Assembly (NCBI GenBank): GCA_964641965.1
Contig: CAZXLD010000001.1
Coordinates: 1 to 64,000, forward strand
Direction of reading: 5' to 3'
Source: JAJDFU01 sp964641965
Lineage (GTDB): Bacteria; Bacteroidota; Bacteroidia; Chitinophagales; Saprospiraceae
DNA: 64,000 nucleotides
How positions within the stretch are numbered: the first letter of the stretch is position 1; the number at the start of each line of letters is the position of its first letter. The notes below the pieces were generated by a model, which saw only the letters and a list, made by a program, of their open reading frames with translations, searched no databases and was not told where the DNA came from. Of this stretch, positions 27,701 through 35,805 are shown one piece after another. The position numbers and the translations under genes were made by a program.

Positions 27701-29064
27701 CCCAGTTCCGGATGAAAAGTGAATTCGGAGGGATCTAACCTTCGAGCGCTAACTCTTTCAAAGTCTCTGGTTTGTTGCAGTCCGAATTCATTCTCCAAGA
27801 TGGCCACTGTCCGGTCAATCCTGCTTACATCTGGGTTGGCTTTCAGGCGAGGGTAAAGATCGTTTGCGTTGTTATCGGGTAAGGGTATCTGGCCGGTAAT
27901 ATCAAAGTCTACGGGAGTGGAATTGATCTGACCTGGATTAACCAGGTCTTCAGGTTCGCCAAGGTCTGCAAATGCCACAATATCACGAACATCTTCTGTT
28001 GCATTTCGATCGTTGGTAATCCAGACCTGTAAATTTTCTACCCGAAAGAGACTATTGATTTGAGGCAGGTTATCCAGAGCCGGCTCGAAGGTCTTTCGAT
28101 TAAAAAATGTGAAGAAGAAATGCCGGTTCTCATCATATTGATCGGCCTTAACCGCAAATTGTTGAAGTTGACTCCCGCCTTGTATTTGAATGTTTTCCCG
28201 TTGAGAACGCTGCTGCGAAATAAGGCCAGTCAAACGCAGTCGACCGAATTGAAGTTCTGTTTTAAAGCCAAACAGACTTTGAGTTCCTTGAATCAGGCTT
28301 CCTCGTAATGGGAAGCTGATATTTCCAGCTTCAATCTTTTTGATGATCTCGTCTTCTGAAAACTGGTCGCTGTTGTAGTTGATCTTGATCTGATTATCAA
28401 AATCAAAGGTGGCGTTGGTATTGTAATTAATGCCTAGGTTTAGCTTTTCACCGATTTGCCCGGTTACATTCATTTGAATGTTCATATCGAAATCAAAGCC
28501 TCCAGTGCGCCGCTGACGTTCTGTCAGGATGGGATTCTCTACGCGCTGAAAATCTACACCCAGGGTAAGGTCAATGGTCCCTCTTGGATCTATTTTTATG
28601 GTAGAGCCTCCAAAAAGGCGATCCAGCAAACTGCTTTGGACATCAATTCGGGCAAGCGGGTCGGTTGCACTGAACCCATCTGCAAAAGATATCCCGGCCA
28701 ATTGATCGAAGTACGCTTTTTCCTGTTGCTTCCGGATGTAATCCCAGTATTCCTCGTAAGTAAGATAGGTAGGTGGGCGGTAGAAAAAATCACCAATCTT
28801 TTCGGTTATAATATACTGACCACTTTCTGGATCGAATTCAACGTTTTTTTCAATAGCAGCCGGATCGTTAAGATCGAATGGATTCCGGGTAGGGTTGGTA
28901 AGGAAGTTTCCATATCGAGGTTCGACTGGAACAGTATCGGTTTCGTGCTGAAGTTCTTCAAAGGCGAAAGGGTCAGCATCCAGGCTGAGATTTGTCGTAT
29001 TGGTTCCGGAGGCTGCTGCTATCCAGGCTCCCAAAAAAAGTAAGGGAAAGAGTACTCGGCTCAT
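21766..29064 (-). CDS. sprA: SprA, type IX secretion system outer-membrane translocon
   Basis: A single uninterrupted frame of 2432 residues with a signal peptide (MSRVLFPLLFLGAWIAAASG). Length, the N-terminal region with DVQSSLLDRLFGGSTIKIDP and the many amphipathic strands match SprA (Sov in Porphyromonas), the giant 36-strand barrel through which the type IX system exports proteins carrying C-terminal signals. In Flavobacterium it supports gliding and enzyme secretion. It is followed on the same strand by nothing and preceded by ruvA, an adjacency common in Bacteroidota. No perfect -7 box lies in the 181 bases before it, so transcription may also come from ruvA. Confidence 0.95.
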   Translation of the reverse strand: MSRVLFPLLFLGAWIAAASGTNTTNLSLDADPFAFEELQHETDTVPVEPRYGNFLTNPTRNPFDLNDPAAIEKNVEFDPESGQYIITEKIGDFFYRPPTYLTYEEYWDYIRKQQEKAYFDQLAGISFADGFSATDPLARIDVQSSLLDRLFGGSTIKIDPRGTIDLTLGVDFQRVENPILTERQRRTGGFDFDMNIQMNVTGQIGEKLNLGINYNTNATFDFDNQIKINYNSDQFSEDEIIKKIEAGNISFPLRGSLIQGTQSLFGFKTELQFGRLRLTGLISQQRSQRENIQIQGGSQLQQFAVKADQYDENRHFFFTFFNRKTFEPALDNLPQINSLFRVENLQVWITNDRNATEDVRDIVAFADLGEPEDLVNPGQINSTPVDFDITGQIPLPDNNANDLYPRLKANPDVSRIDRTVAILENEFGLQQTRDFERVSARRLDPSEFTFHPELGYISLNINVRPDQVLGVALEYSYNGKTYFIGDLANNVQNIGTDTTDFTPEVLYVKMLKSTVQRTDVPTWDLMMKNVYSLGAFQINRQDFMLDVFYEDPGEGEKRFFPENPAEAELGGFPWLRLLNLDILNVQGDPQPDGVFDFVPGVTINPTNGRVLFPLLEPFGSSLAEIIEPEFHDRYLFQELYDSTLFRAQEFQERNRYTIRGEYKSSVSSEISLGAFNIPRGSVQVTAGGQQLTEGIDFEVDYNIGRVRILNEAILNSGIPINVSYEDNTLFGFQNQTMFGIRADYEIDENFTIGGTYLRLFERPFTQKVNVGDDPINNRIYGVDLNLSREAPWLTKAVDAIPFISTKEPSSINVSAEAAFIQPGHSRAINQNGDDRGGLVYIDDFEGSANGFDIRIPVNRWALASVPQNDAMNNNPLFPESSENNNLVSGANRAKLSWYVVDPVARRGDDNQNPYTSEVPQIEVFPNLILTPDQLPNIQTLDLTFEPGARGPYNFDQPGGLDGFTQGVSFIGDSIILNAPQTRWGGIMRDLPNNDFQAANIEYVEFWMLSPFLDPNDPSLPNPDADRLEGSIYINLGNISEDILRDSRKFFENGLPGPTNPERRVDSTAWGLVPVTQQVVNAFDNDPASRAEQDLGLDGLNNENERVQFQDYVNSISAVNPPAGERVGQDPSNDDYRYYRDGIFTDEDGIFDRYFRFNNPEGNAPVNSGTTFTSAYTNFPDAEDLNNDFSLNEAEAYFQYEIPLTNLPGTRLIDESRTPFITDRQEADNGRVWYRFRIPLNTNQKRSVGGIVDFRSIRFMRMYMRGFETRTTLRFATLELVRNQWRDYTRRLTDKPLECTDATPGEFVIDAVNIEQNASREPFNYVLPLGIQREQTVGVFNALQNEQSLSLKVDCLQDSASVEVFKTINLDFRVYEQLRMFVHAEELFRNGVPDEVPDGGLTVFLRLGSDFTDNYYEYEIPLVMSDVENLAGLTAIDDEYKREVWRDENEFDFALKILTDLKLERNEAGAALGMEYSKLIDGRDPELQHRISVKGNPNLGFVKIAMIGIRNPFQGSQIDPTGAEVWVNEMRLSGLDERGGMAAIARMDMKLADFGTVTLAGNYSSIGFGAINQKVQERARESLFGFDFSTQLQLGKFFPQRWGINLPFFGQVSQSRSSPEFDPYDLDIILQDKLDAADPGQERDSIRQSAQDVTTIKSVNLTNVRKVRTNNNTKPKPWDIENVSVSYAYTNTEHRDPIIESSKQQRHTAVLDYNYSRQVTYIEPFKKIQGSALRWLSTLNINPLPNSFAFSTRMDRNRNITVYRNTDLPELFSTFYNKSFTWDRNYDLIWDLARSIKFNFNAVNNAVIDEPDEFEVRRFVEQNPNLGIDPDQFIRDSIWNNIRRFGRNKNYRHNFRVSWDIPIRYLPFLDWIQARALYQADYSWSAAALNVDSLGNVIQNSQNRQINLDFRFDQIYSKISLLRQIDQGARSNRRPNRNNSGNNENQGLSPAVRLLLRPFLMIRNLRFNFQEQFQTILPGYLPSSNILGLAPGWEAPGWGFVAGYQPRIRLLRTDEYNTDADWLFQAQQKGWLTESVYLNREVFQGYTQNWDGRLTLEPFNDLRIEFEMRKSFTENHTEFYKNFDPNGVDFQHQIPKQFGSMTITYSALNTLFQDSDTQIRQIFRDFENNRVVISQRLGTGVHSDSILAAQGYTFGYGRYQQDVIIPAFIAAYTQQDPNSVKLDIFDLFPRLNWTINYDGLSRIPGLDKIFQQFQINHNYRSTLTVNSFNTGIRYLNGIAEGDPNPVNPDNGNFFARLELPNVVINESFVPLVGINATLRNGMSISGEYKQLRTLALSIVGNQLTETRSKELIISFGYILRNVNLFNSGATQDGNNGQNPPQNRRQQQGTRDLNFDFNFSLRDDITFNHLLDQDVVEPTRGNYLLSISPTIEYQVSRDFSVRLFVTYQRSEPKVSTGFPRIDTAGGFVVRYQLQ

Positions 29065-29245
29065 AGTTTTTCGCTATCGGGATTTTCCCAGTCGCGCTGA
29101 TGTGTGAACAGACGACGTGAAGCAGGTGTTGTTTAAGTATCTTTTTGTTGTTGCTTAAGGTGAGAATGATAGTTTGACCGTTTTCCATCGTTTGTGAAAC
29201 TAACAGACAGATGTACCGGCCTATTGTCTCAGTAGTAAGCTTTTG

Positions 29246-29839
29246 TCAAGAAAGTTGCTTTAATGCTTCTTTAATTAGAATTTCCACTCCATCTATTTCA
29301 GGTTTTTCCTTTATTGTTCTATTTACTGCCCGCTGTACTTGTACTTTGTTAAACCCCAAGGCAATTAAGGCAGAAATAGCTTCTTGTCTGTAGGGAGATG
29401 TAGTCAATGCTGTTGGATCGGTAGTTGGCTCGATGCCCTCCTTTACCAACTTGTCTTTCAAATCAAGAATGATCCTCTTGGCAGTTTTCGGACCTATTCC
29501 TTTGACTTTTTTAAAGGTGTCTACCTGTTCATTCACAATGACTGCCTTAATCTCCTCAGGCTGCATAGAAGAAAGTATCAGACGAGCTGTATTAGGCCCT
29601 ATTCCGGATACGGAAATCAAATGCCGGAACAAACTGCGCTCTCCATCTTCGGCAAAACCATAAAGCGTATGGCTATCTTCTTTGATGTGGAGATGGGTAA
29701 GGAGACGGGCTCGGTCCAACTTCTCAATCTTCCCATACGTGAATAAACTGATGTGAAGGCCGTATCCAATTCCCCCTACTTCAAGAACTAGATAAGTCGG
29801 ACTTTTCAACTTGATCTCACCGGTTATATAATCGATCAT
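29246..29839 (-). CDS. ruvA: Holliday junction branch-migration protein RuvA
   Basis: The 197-residue protein binds Holliday junctions as a tetramer and loads the RuvB motor. It shows the N-terminal OB-fold start MIDYITGEIKLKSPTYLVLE, two helix-hairpin-helix motifs (VSGIGPNTARLIL and VKGIGPKTAKRIILDL) and a C-terminal three-helix domain that contacts RuvB. The length is normal. A consensus promoter lies directly upstream, and sprA follows on the same strand. Confidence 0.98.
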   Translation of the reverse strand: MIDYITGEIKLKSPTYLVLEVGGIGYGLHISLFTYGKIEKLDRARLLTHLHIKEDSHTLYGFAEDGERSLFRHLISVSGIGPNTARLILSSMQPEEIKAVIVNEQVDTFKKVKGIGPKTAKRIILDLKDKLVKEGIEPTTDPTALTTSPYRQEAISALIALGFNKVQVQRAVNRTIKEKPEIDGVEILIKEALKQLS

Positions 29840-29877
29840 TCGAACAAATAGCAGCTTTTTTGCTCCTGTTTAGGAAC

Positions 29878-29907
29878 CAAAAGTAGCCAATATGGGGGAA
29901 TGGGCAA
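29878..29907 (-). promoter_or_regulatory. ruvA promoter (Bacteroidota consensus)
   Basis: On the reverse strand TTG (29907-29905), a 19-base spacer and TACTTTTG (29885-29878) match the consensus exactly. Transcription would start near 29872, 33 bases before the ATG. It may also drive sprA. Confidence 0.85.
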
Positions 29908-29936
29908 GTCCATAGAGGCAAAGCTGACGGTATCTT

Positions 29937-29944
29937 TATCTTTG
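29937..29944 (+). promoter_or_regulatory. purD -7 promoter box
   Basis: TATCTTTG is a perfect TAnnTTTG box 17 bases before ATG 29962, predicting a very short leader. No TTG is found at the proper -33 distance; the region overlaps the back of the divergent ruvA promoter. Confidence 0.6.
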
Positions 29945-29961
29945 CCGGAAAACCATCTGGA

Positions 29962-31230
29962 ATGAAAATATTGATCCTGGGCAGCGGCGGACGCGAGCAC
30001 ACTTTTGCCTGGAAGATTGCGCAGAGCCCCCGTTGTTCTGAGTTGTTTATTGCACCTGGTAATGCTGGGACGAGGGATCTTGGCACTAACGTTCCGCTTA
30101 ATCCAAATGCTTTTCCAGAGGTGGCCACCTTTGCTCTTGAAGAGGAAATTGATATAATACTGGTAGGGCCGGAAGACCCACTGGTCAATGGTATTTATGA
30201 TTATTTCCAGTCCCATGATGAGCTTCAAAACATCAAAGTTTTTGGACCTTCCAGGTCTGGAGCTCTATTGGAAGGAAGCAAGGCCCATGCCAAAGAGTTT
30301 ATGGGGCGACACCAAATTCCCACGGCTGCCTATCGCGAATTTTCTATCGAACAGTTGGAGGAAGGGTTAGCGTATATTGACCTGCAGCCAACGCCGATTG
30401 TGCTAAAAGCTGATGGTTTGGCAGCAGGTAAAGGAGTGTTGATTCTGGAGGAAAGAGCCAATGCAAAGGAGGAATTCAAGGCAATGCTGGATGGTAAATT
30501 CGGAGAGGCAGGACATAAAGTAATTGTTGAAGGGTTTCTCGATGGAATTGAGTTCAGCGTATTTGCTGTTACAGATGGACAAACGTATCAGTTACTGCCG
30601 ATTGCCAAGGACTACAAACGGATTGGAGAAGGGGATACCGGCCTGAACACCGGGGGGATGGGCGCTGTATCTCCGGTACCATTTGTGGATGAGGAACTGC
30701 TATCTAAAGTGAAACAAAGGATTATTGAACCCACCATATCAGGGATACAAGAAGAAGATATGGACTACTTGGGGTTTGTTTTCTTCGGGCTAATGAATGT
30801 TCAAGGTGATCCCTATGTTATTGAATATAACTGTAGGATGGGAGATCCGGAAACCGAGGTGGTCCTACCCAGGCTTCGCACAGATTTGGTAGAATTGATG
30901 GAGGCTACCCTGCGGGGTAACCTCCATCAATTGGAGGTCGAATTTGACGATCGCTCAGCAGCTACGGTGATTTTGGTATCGGGAGGGTATCCTGGGGCTT
31001 ACGAGAAAGGGCATGTGATTCACGACCTTGGGAATCTTAAAACAAGTCTCGTTTTTCATGCGGGCACAACGGATCAGGGCGATGCGGTAATGACTAGTGG
31101 AGGACGAGTTTTGGCCCTGACGTCTCTTGCGGATTCTATCCCAGAAGCTTTGGCTGTCTCCTATGCTAATGCATCCAAGGTTCGTTTCGAAAAAATGTAT
31201 TACCGGAGGGATATCGGTTTTGATCTTTAA
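29962..31230 (+). CDS. purD: Phosphoribosylamine-glycine ligase
   Basis: GARS joins glycine to 5-phosphoribosylamine with ATP in purine synthesis. The 422-residue ATP-grasp enzyme opens with MKILILGSGGREHTFAWKI and contains VLKADGLAAGKGVLI, GDTGLNTGGMGAVSPVP and EYNCRMGDPETEVVLPRL, all diagnostic. The stop codon is eight bases from murF-alr, so the two genes are probably co-transcribed despite unrelated functions. Confidence 0.98.
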   Translation: MKILILGSGGREHTFAWKIAQSPRCSELFIAPGNAGTRDLGTNVPLNPNAFPEVATFALEEEIDIILVGPEDPLVNGIYDYFQSHDELQNIKVFGPSRSGALLEGSKAHAKEFMGRHQIPTAAYREFSIEQLEEGLAYIDLQPTPIVLKADGLAAGKGVLILEERANAKEEFKAMLDGKFGEAGHKVIVEGFLDGIEFSVFAVTDGQTYQLLPIAKDYKRIGEGDTGLNTGGMGAVSPVPFVDEELLSKVKQRIIEPTISGIQEEDMDYLGFVFFGLMNVQGDPYVIEYNCRMGDPETEVVLPRLRTDLVELMEATLRGNLHQLEVEFDDRSAATVILVSGGYPGAYEKGHVIHDLGNLKTSLVFHAGTTDQGDAVMTSGGRVLALTSLADSIPEALAVSYANASKVRFEKMYYRRDIGFDL

Positions 31231-31238
31231 GCAGAGCA

Positions 31239-33704
31239 ATGAGATATACGGTTCGGGAGATTGCGCACATGATGGGTGGGAGGTTAGTTGGAGTAGATGG
31301 AGACGTGGAAATACGAAAGCTGTCTATCGATAGCAGGCGGTGGAATAAGGACTGCTGTACTCTTTTTGTTGCTTTGCGCGGACCCCGACATGATGCACAC
31401 CACTTCATCAAAGAATTGTATGAACAAGGTCAGCGGTTCTTTGCGGTAGCAAGGTATTTTCCCATTTCTTCATTTCCGGAAGGTACTTTCATTCAGGTAT
31501 CGGATACCCTTGAAGCATTCCAACGATTGGCCACTCGGCATCGGTCCTCCTTTACATATCCGGTTATAGGTATCACGGGCAGTAATGGAAAAACGGTGGC
31601 CAAAGAATGGTTGCACCAATTGCTTCGGCCAGACTTTTCAATTGTACGAAGTCCCAGAAGCTACAACTCGCAGGTTGGTGTTCCATTATCGGTTATGGGG
31701 ATGGAGCAGAATCATAACCTGGCTATTTTCGAAGCCGGAATTTCCCTGCCTGGCGAGATGTCAAAACTGGTCCGCATAATACAGCCTGAAATCGGAATTC
31801 TAACTAATATCGGAGATGCACATGATGAAGGCTTTTCCAGCCGTCTGGAAAAGATTCAAGAAAAATTAAAATTGTTTGAGCAGGCTGAACGGATTATTTG
31901 TAACACCACAGATAAAAGAGTCTTACAGCTATTGGCAGCAATGGGGAAAAAACCTATAACGTGGTCTCTGAATGGAGAAGCAGATCTGCAAATCCAAAGC
32001 CATTTAGGACATTCTAATGCGAGCACCCAACTTATAGCTGATTATCGAGGCAGGCGTTTACGAGCAACTGTGCCTTTTACAGATCAGGCGTCCCTGGAAA
32101 ATGTAGCCTGTTGTTGGCTTGTGCTTTTAGAATTGGGCGTTTCCGGGGAGGAAGCCGTTCGACGGCTCCAATTCCTCGAGCCTATTGCTATGCGATTGGA
32201 ATTAATAGAAGGGGAAGGAGGCTGTCGTTTGATCAATGATTCTTACAACAGTGACTTAACTTCTTTATCCATTGCCCTGGACTTTATGGATCAGCAGGCA
32301 ATATCCGGAAAACGCACCTTGATCCTCTCCGATATTGAGCAAACCGGCCGCTCTGTGCAAGAACTTTATAAAGAAGTAGCTGCCATGGTTTATCGTCGGC
32401 AGGTGGATCGATTGATTGGTATTGGTTCTGATATTCGAAGTATTAGACAGTATCTGAATCCGTGTGTAGAATTTCAATATTATCCGGACGTTTTGGCTTT
32501 GTTAAAAGCCGTAGATAACATTCATTTTTTCCAAGAAACCATTTTGATCAAGGGAGCACGCGTGTTCCAATTTGAAAAAATTACCCGCAGGCTTGCCCGC
32601 AAACAGCACCAGGCTGTGTTGGAGGTCAATTTGACTGCCATGATGGAAAACCTGACCAAGTTTCAATCTCGCCTTCATCCTGCTACCAAGTTGATGGTAA
32701 TGGTTAAAGCATCAGCATATGGTACGGGAAGCGAAGAAGTAGCGAGAATGTTGGAATACCATAAAGTTGACTATCTAGCGGTCGCTTACACAGACGAGGG
32801 GGTGCAGTTGAGAGAAGCGGGTATTCAATCTCGTATTTTAGTGCTGAATCCAGACCCTGAAGACTGGTCAGTTTTGTTTCAATTCAATTTGGAACCTGAA
32901 ATTTACAGTCTGGAATTGCTGGATAGCTTTTTGAACTATTCCAGGACCCAGCCTTCAGCACTGCCTATTCATCTTAAACTGGATACGGGTATGAATCGCT
33001 TGGGATTTGCAGGTTCAGCAATGGACGCCTTATGTCTTGTGCTTCAGAAAGAGCCAATACTGAGGGTAGCTAGTATCTTTTCACATCTTTCAGCCGCAGA
33101 AAATCCAGCTGAAGATCCTTTCACTGTTCAACAGATCTCCGAATTTTCAGATAGGGCAGCACAACTTTCGGCTATTTTGGGATATGTTCCAGCCAGGCAC
33201 ATCCTAAATACGGCTGGAATAATACGGTTTCCGCAATACCAATTTGAAATGGTGCGTTTGGGCGTAGGAGTGTTTGGGGTGAATCCGGTGTTGGAATCGG
33301 ACTTGGTGCTGCGCCCGGCGATCAGTCTAAAAGCAAGAATTGCTCAATTAAAAAACCTCAAACCCGGAGATACGGTGGGATACGGACGGCTGGGCAGGAT
33401 AGACAAACCTACGAGCTTGGCAATTATCCGGATTGGGTATGCAGATGGTTTGTTGCGAGTAGCCGGCAATGAAGCTTATGAACTTGTTATCCGAGGAAAA
33501 AAAGCTCCGATTCTCGGCAACATCTGTATGGATATGTGTATGGTAGATGTTAGTAGCATTGAAGATGTAGAGGTAGGTGATCCTGTTGAGGTATTCGGAC
33601 CAAAGCAGCCAATTGAAAACTTGTCAAAAATCCTGGATACGATCCCCTATGAGGTACTTACGAATATTTCTATGCGCGTCAAACGGTTATATCTACAGGA
33701 GTAA
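31239..33704 (+). CDS. Fused MurF ligase / alanine racemase
   Basis: An 821-residue two-domain enzyme of cell-wall synthesis. Residues 1 to about 455 are MurF, which adds D-Ala-D-Ala to the UDP-MurNAc tripeptide; the ATP loop is GITGSNGKTVAKEWL and INDSYNSDLTSL is conserved. Residues about 460-821 are alanine racemase: the PLP lysine lies in VMVKASAYGTG, the catalytic tyrosine in GDTVGYGRLG and the substrate loop in GNICMDMCMVDVS. The fusion couples D-alanine formation to the ligase acting downstream of Ddl and is characteristic of Bacteroidota. Confidence 0.95.
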   Translation: MRYTVREIAHMMGGRLVGVDGDVEIRKLSIDSRRWNKDCCTLFVALRGPRHDAHHFIKELYEQGQRFFAVARYFPISSFPEGTFIQVSDTLEAFQRLATRHRSSFTYPVIGITGSNGKTVAKEWLHQLLRPDFSIVRSPRSYNSQVGVPLSVMGMEQNHNLAIFEAGISLPGEMSKLVRIIQPEIGILTNIGDAHDEGFSSRLEKIQEKLKLFEQAERIICNTTDKRVLQLLAAMGKKPITWSLNGEADLQIQSHLGHSNASTQLIADYRGRRLRATVPFTDQASLENVACCWLVLLELGVSGEEAVRRLQFLEPIAMRLELIEGEGGCRLINDSYNSDLTSLSIALDFMDQQAISGKRTLILSDIEQTGRSVQELYKEVAAMVYRRQVDRLIGIGSDIRSIRQYLNPCVEFQYYPDVLALLKAVDNIHFFQETILIKGARVFQFEKITRRLARKQHQAVLEVNLTAMMENLTKFQSRLHPATKLMVMVKASAYGTGSEEVARMLEYHKVDYLAVAYTDEGVQLREAGIQSRILVLNPDPEDWSVLFQFNLEPEIYSLELLDSFLNYSRTQPSALPIHLKLDTGMNRLGFAGSAMDALCLVLQKEPILRVASIFSHLSAAENPAEDPFTVQQISEFSDRAAQLSAILGYVPARHILNTAGIIRFPQYQFEMVRLGVGVFGVNPVLESDLVLRPAISLKARIAQLKNLKPGDTVGYGRLGRIDKPTSLAIIRIGYADGLLRVAGNEAYELVIRGKKAPILGNICMDMCMVDVSSIEDVEVGDPVEVFGPKQPIENLSKILDTIPYEVLTNISMRVKRLYLQE

Positions 33705-33730
33705 ATGCAGTTTCGACAGTTGAATATTTC

Positions 33731-33738
33731 TATTTTTG
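33731..33738 (+). promoter_or_regulatory. -7 box before the PpiC foldase cluster
   Basis: TATTTTTG matches TAnnTTTG exactly, 42 bases upstream of ATG 33780. The -33 element is imperfect (TTTC with a 16-base spacer). It supports starting the foldase gene at 33780 and not at the in-frame ATG at 33705 that immediately follows murF-alr. Confidence 0.5.
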
Positions 33739-33779
33739 CGCTGATTTTTGCCCCCAACAAAAGCAAATCTTGTTTCCGT

Positions 33780-35771
33780 ATGGTTAAATACGCCCTTTCT
33801 ATCCCAATTATCTGCTGTCTATTCTGGGGACATTGCCTTGCCCAAAACGACAAATCCTATTTATTCAAAGTAGATGGCCAGGAGGTACCAATTTCGGAAT
33901 TTGAATACATCTATGGCAAAACAGGAGGAGACGAGGCTACCTATGATGAAAGCTCCTTGCGCGAATACCTGGATTTGTATATCAATTTCAAACTGAAGGT
34001 CCAAAAGGCAAGGGAAATGCGCCTAGATACCATTGCAGCCCTTAATCGAGAACTTGCCGGATACCGACGCCAATTGGCTGATTCCTATTTAATGGATCAG
34101 GAGGTCACCGATAAATTGATTGAAGAGGCTTACACCCGACAACAGGAGGATGTAGATATAAGCCATATTCTTATCAAACTGGCACCAGGTGCGGATGCTG
34201 TTGCTGAGCAAGCTGCCTTGGAAAAAATTGCGACAGCTAAAAAGCGCATCGAGAAAGGAGAAATCTTCGAGGAAGTTGCTCTGGCAATGTCAGATGATCC
34301 CTCTGTTAAAAGTAACAAGGGGCGGATCGGATTTGTCACCGCTCTTTTTCCAAATGGGTTTTACGATCTGGAAACAGCTGCCTACCGTCAACCGATTGGC
34401 GAGGTAGGCGAACCCGTACGCACTCGCTCAGGATACCACCTCGTATTGGTGAATGGGAAAAGACCGGCTTATGGTGAAGTAGAGGTGAGTCATATTCTGA
34501 TCAGAAAGCCAAAAGAAGGAAACACTCAAGGAGTTAAATCCAAAATCGACAGTATATACGCTCTTCTAAATCAAGGTGCTGATTTCGAGACTTTGGCTCG
34601 TCAATTATCGGAAGATCGGAGGACGGCTACCAACAATGGTTATCTCGGTTTTTTTGGAATCAAGCGTTATGAACTCGCTTTTGAAGAAGCAGCATTCGGA
34701 ATTAAAGAAGATGGTGAATTTAGCGAACCGATCGAAACATCAGCAGGCTGGCATATTATCAAGCGGATCAGTCGAAAAGGGATACAACCATTCCCAATTT
34801 CAAAGCGTCGTTTAGAAGCAGCCATCAAAAGAGATGCGCGCTATACCAAGGCACAGGACGCCTTGGTGAATGCTATTTTGGAGCAGGGCGATTACCAGCT
34901 CGAAGAAGAAGTGCTGGATCAATATGCCAACAACATGACCGATACTTTCTTTACGGTCAAATGGAAGCCAACAAAATTGGAAACTGTTCCAGTACTATTC
35001 AAGCTGGGTGGGCAAGCTGAACGTCTGAATGCTTTCCAGGCGTTTCTGCAACAATCGACGCGGCAGCGGCTAACGCTCAAAGGGAAGAAGACTCCTTCAG
35101 AGGCGGTCAGAAGCCTATTTGAAGCTTATTTGAAAGACTATTGCCTGAAATATGAAGAAGGCCAACTGGAAGAAAAGTATCCGGAATTCAAAGCCTTGAT
35201 GAGGGAATACGAGGAAGGTATACTCTTATTTGAAGCTACCAAGATTCAAGTTTGGGATAAGGCTGCTCAGGATACCTCTGGCTTAGAAGCCTTTTATAAA
35301 ACGATAAAGGGGAAATATAAGTGGGAAGAGCGCGTCAGGCTAACCAAATTCAGCTTCCAAAAAGCTCCTCCAGCCACCAAAATAGAACAAGTGCGGCAAG
35401 ACGTAGCCGAACTGACCGAAGATGGATTGTTTGGCACCTTTGGAGGTGAAAACGAAAACCTGGAAGTTACAACCGAAACCTTGGAAAAATCAAAGCTGGG
35501 AGCTATTTCCGGCCTTCGTTTGGAGGAAGGATATTTGACGGAGCCCAGCAAGACGAATGAGGGGGGAGTCGTGTTTTATCGGGTTGAAGAAATTCTACCG
35601 GCCTCAGATAAAAAACTGGATGAAGCAAGGGGCTACATTATCGCTGATTACCAAGATCAGTTGGAAAAAGAATGGATTCAACAACTCAAGAAAGAATATC
35701 AGGTAGAAATTAATGAGGAGGCTCTCAAATCATTGATAGGAAAAGAAAAAGTCGATCAACCTGAACGATAG
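33780..35771 (+). CDS. Periplasmic peptidyl-prolyl isomerase with two parvulin domains (PpiC type)
   Basis: A protein of about 663 residues with a signal peptide ending GHCLAQ. It carries an N-terminal SurA-like chaperone region and two parvulin (rotamase) domains, one opening VDISHILIKLAP, the other VEVSHILIRKPKEG and closing SAGWHIIKRISRKG. A long helical tail follows, with no further known domain. Such proteins chaperone outer-membrane proteins through the periplasm. It is the first of three foldase-like genes in a row. ATG 33780 is chosen because the signal peptide begins there. Confidence 0.9.
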   Translation: MVKYALSIPIICCLFWGHCLAQNDKSYLFKVDGQEVPISEFEYIYGKTGGDEATYDESSLREYLDLYINFKLKVQKAREMRLDTIAALNRELAGYRRQLADSYLMDQEVTDKLIEEAYTRQQEDVDISHILIKLAPGADAVAEQAALEKIATAKKRIEKGEIFEEVALAMSDDPSVKSNKGRIGFVTALFPNGFYDLETAAYRQPIGEVGEPVRTRSGYHLVLVNGKRPAYGEVEVSHILIRKPKEGNTQGVKSKIDSIYALLNQGADFETLARQLSEDRRTATNNGYLGFFGIKRYELAFEEAAFGIKEDGEFSEPIETSAGWHIIKRISRKGIQPFPISKRRLEAAIKRDARYTKAQDALVNAILEQGDYQLEEEVLDQYANNMTDTFFTVKWKPTKLETVPVLFKLGGQAERLNAFQAFLQQSTRQRLTLKGKKTPSEAVRSLFEAYLKDYCLKYEEGQLEEKYPEFKALMREYEEGILLFEATKIQVWDKAAQDTSGLEAFYKTIKGKYKWEERVRLTKFSFQKAPPATKIEQVRQDVAELTEDGLFGTFGGENENLEVTTETLEKSKLGAISGLRLEEGYLTEPSKTNEGGVVFYRVEEILPASDKKLDEARGYIIADYQDQLEKEWIQQLKKEYQVEINEEALKSLIGKEKVDQPER

Positions 35772-35805
35772 TTTAGGTTTGGACATAAAGTGGGATAAAC
35801 ATCAA

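Noticed and set aside
28456..29043. 195-codon frame antisense to the start of sprA
   Set aside because: Lies wholly within the sprA coding region on the opposite strand and has no family motif; a by-product of sprA codon use.
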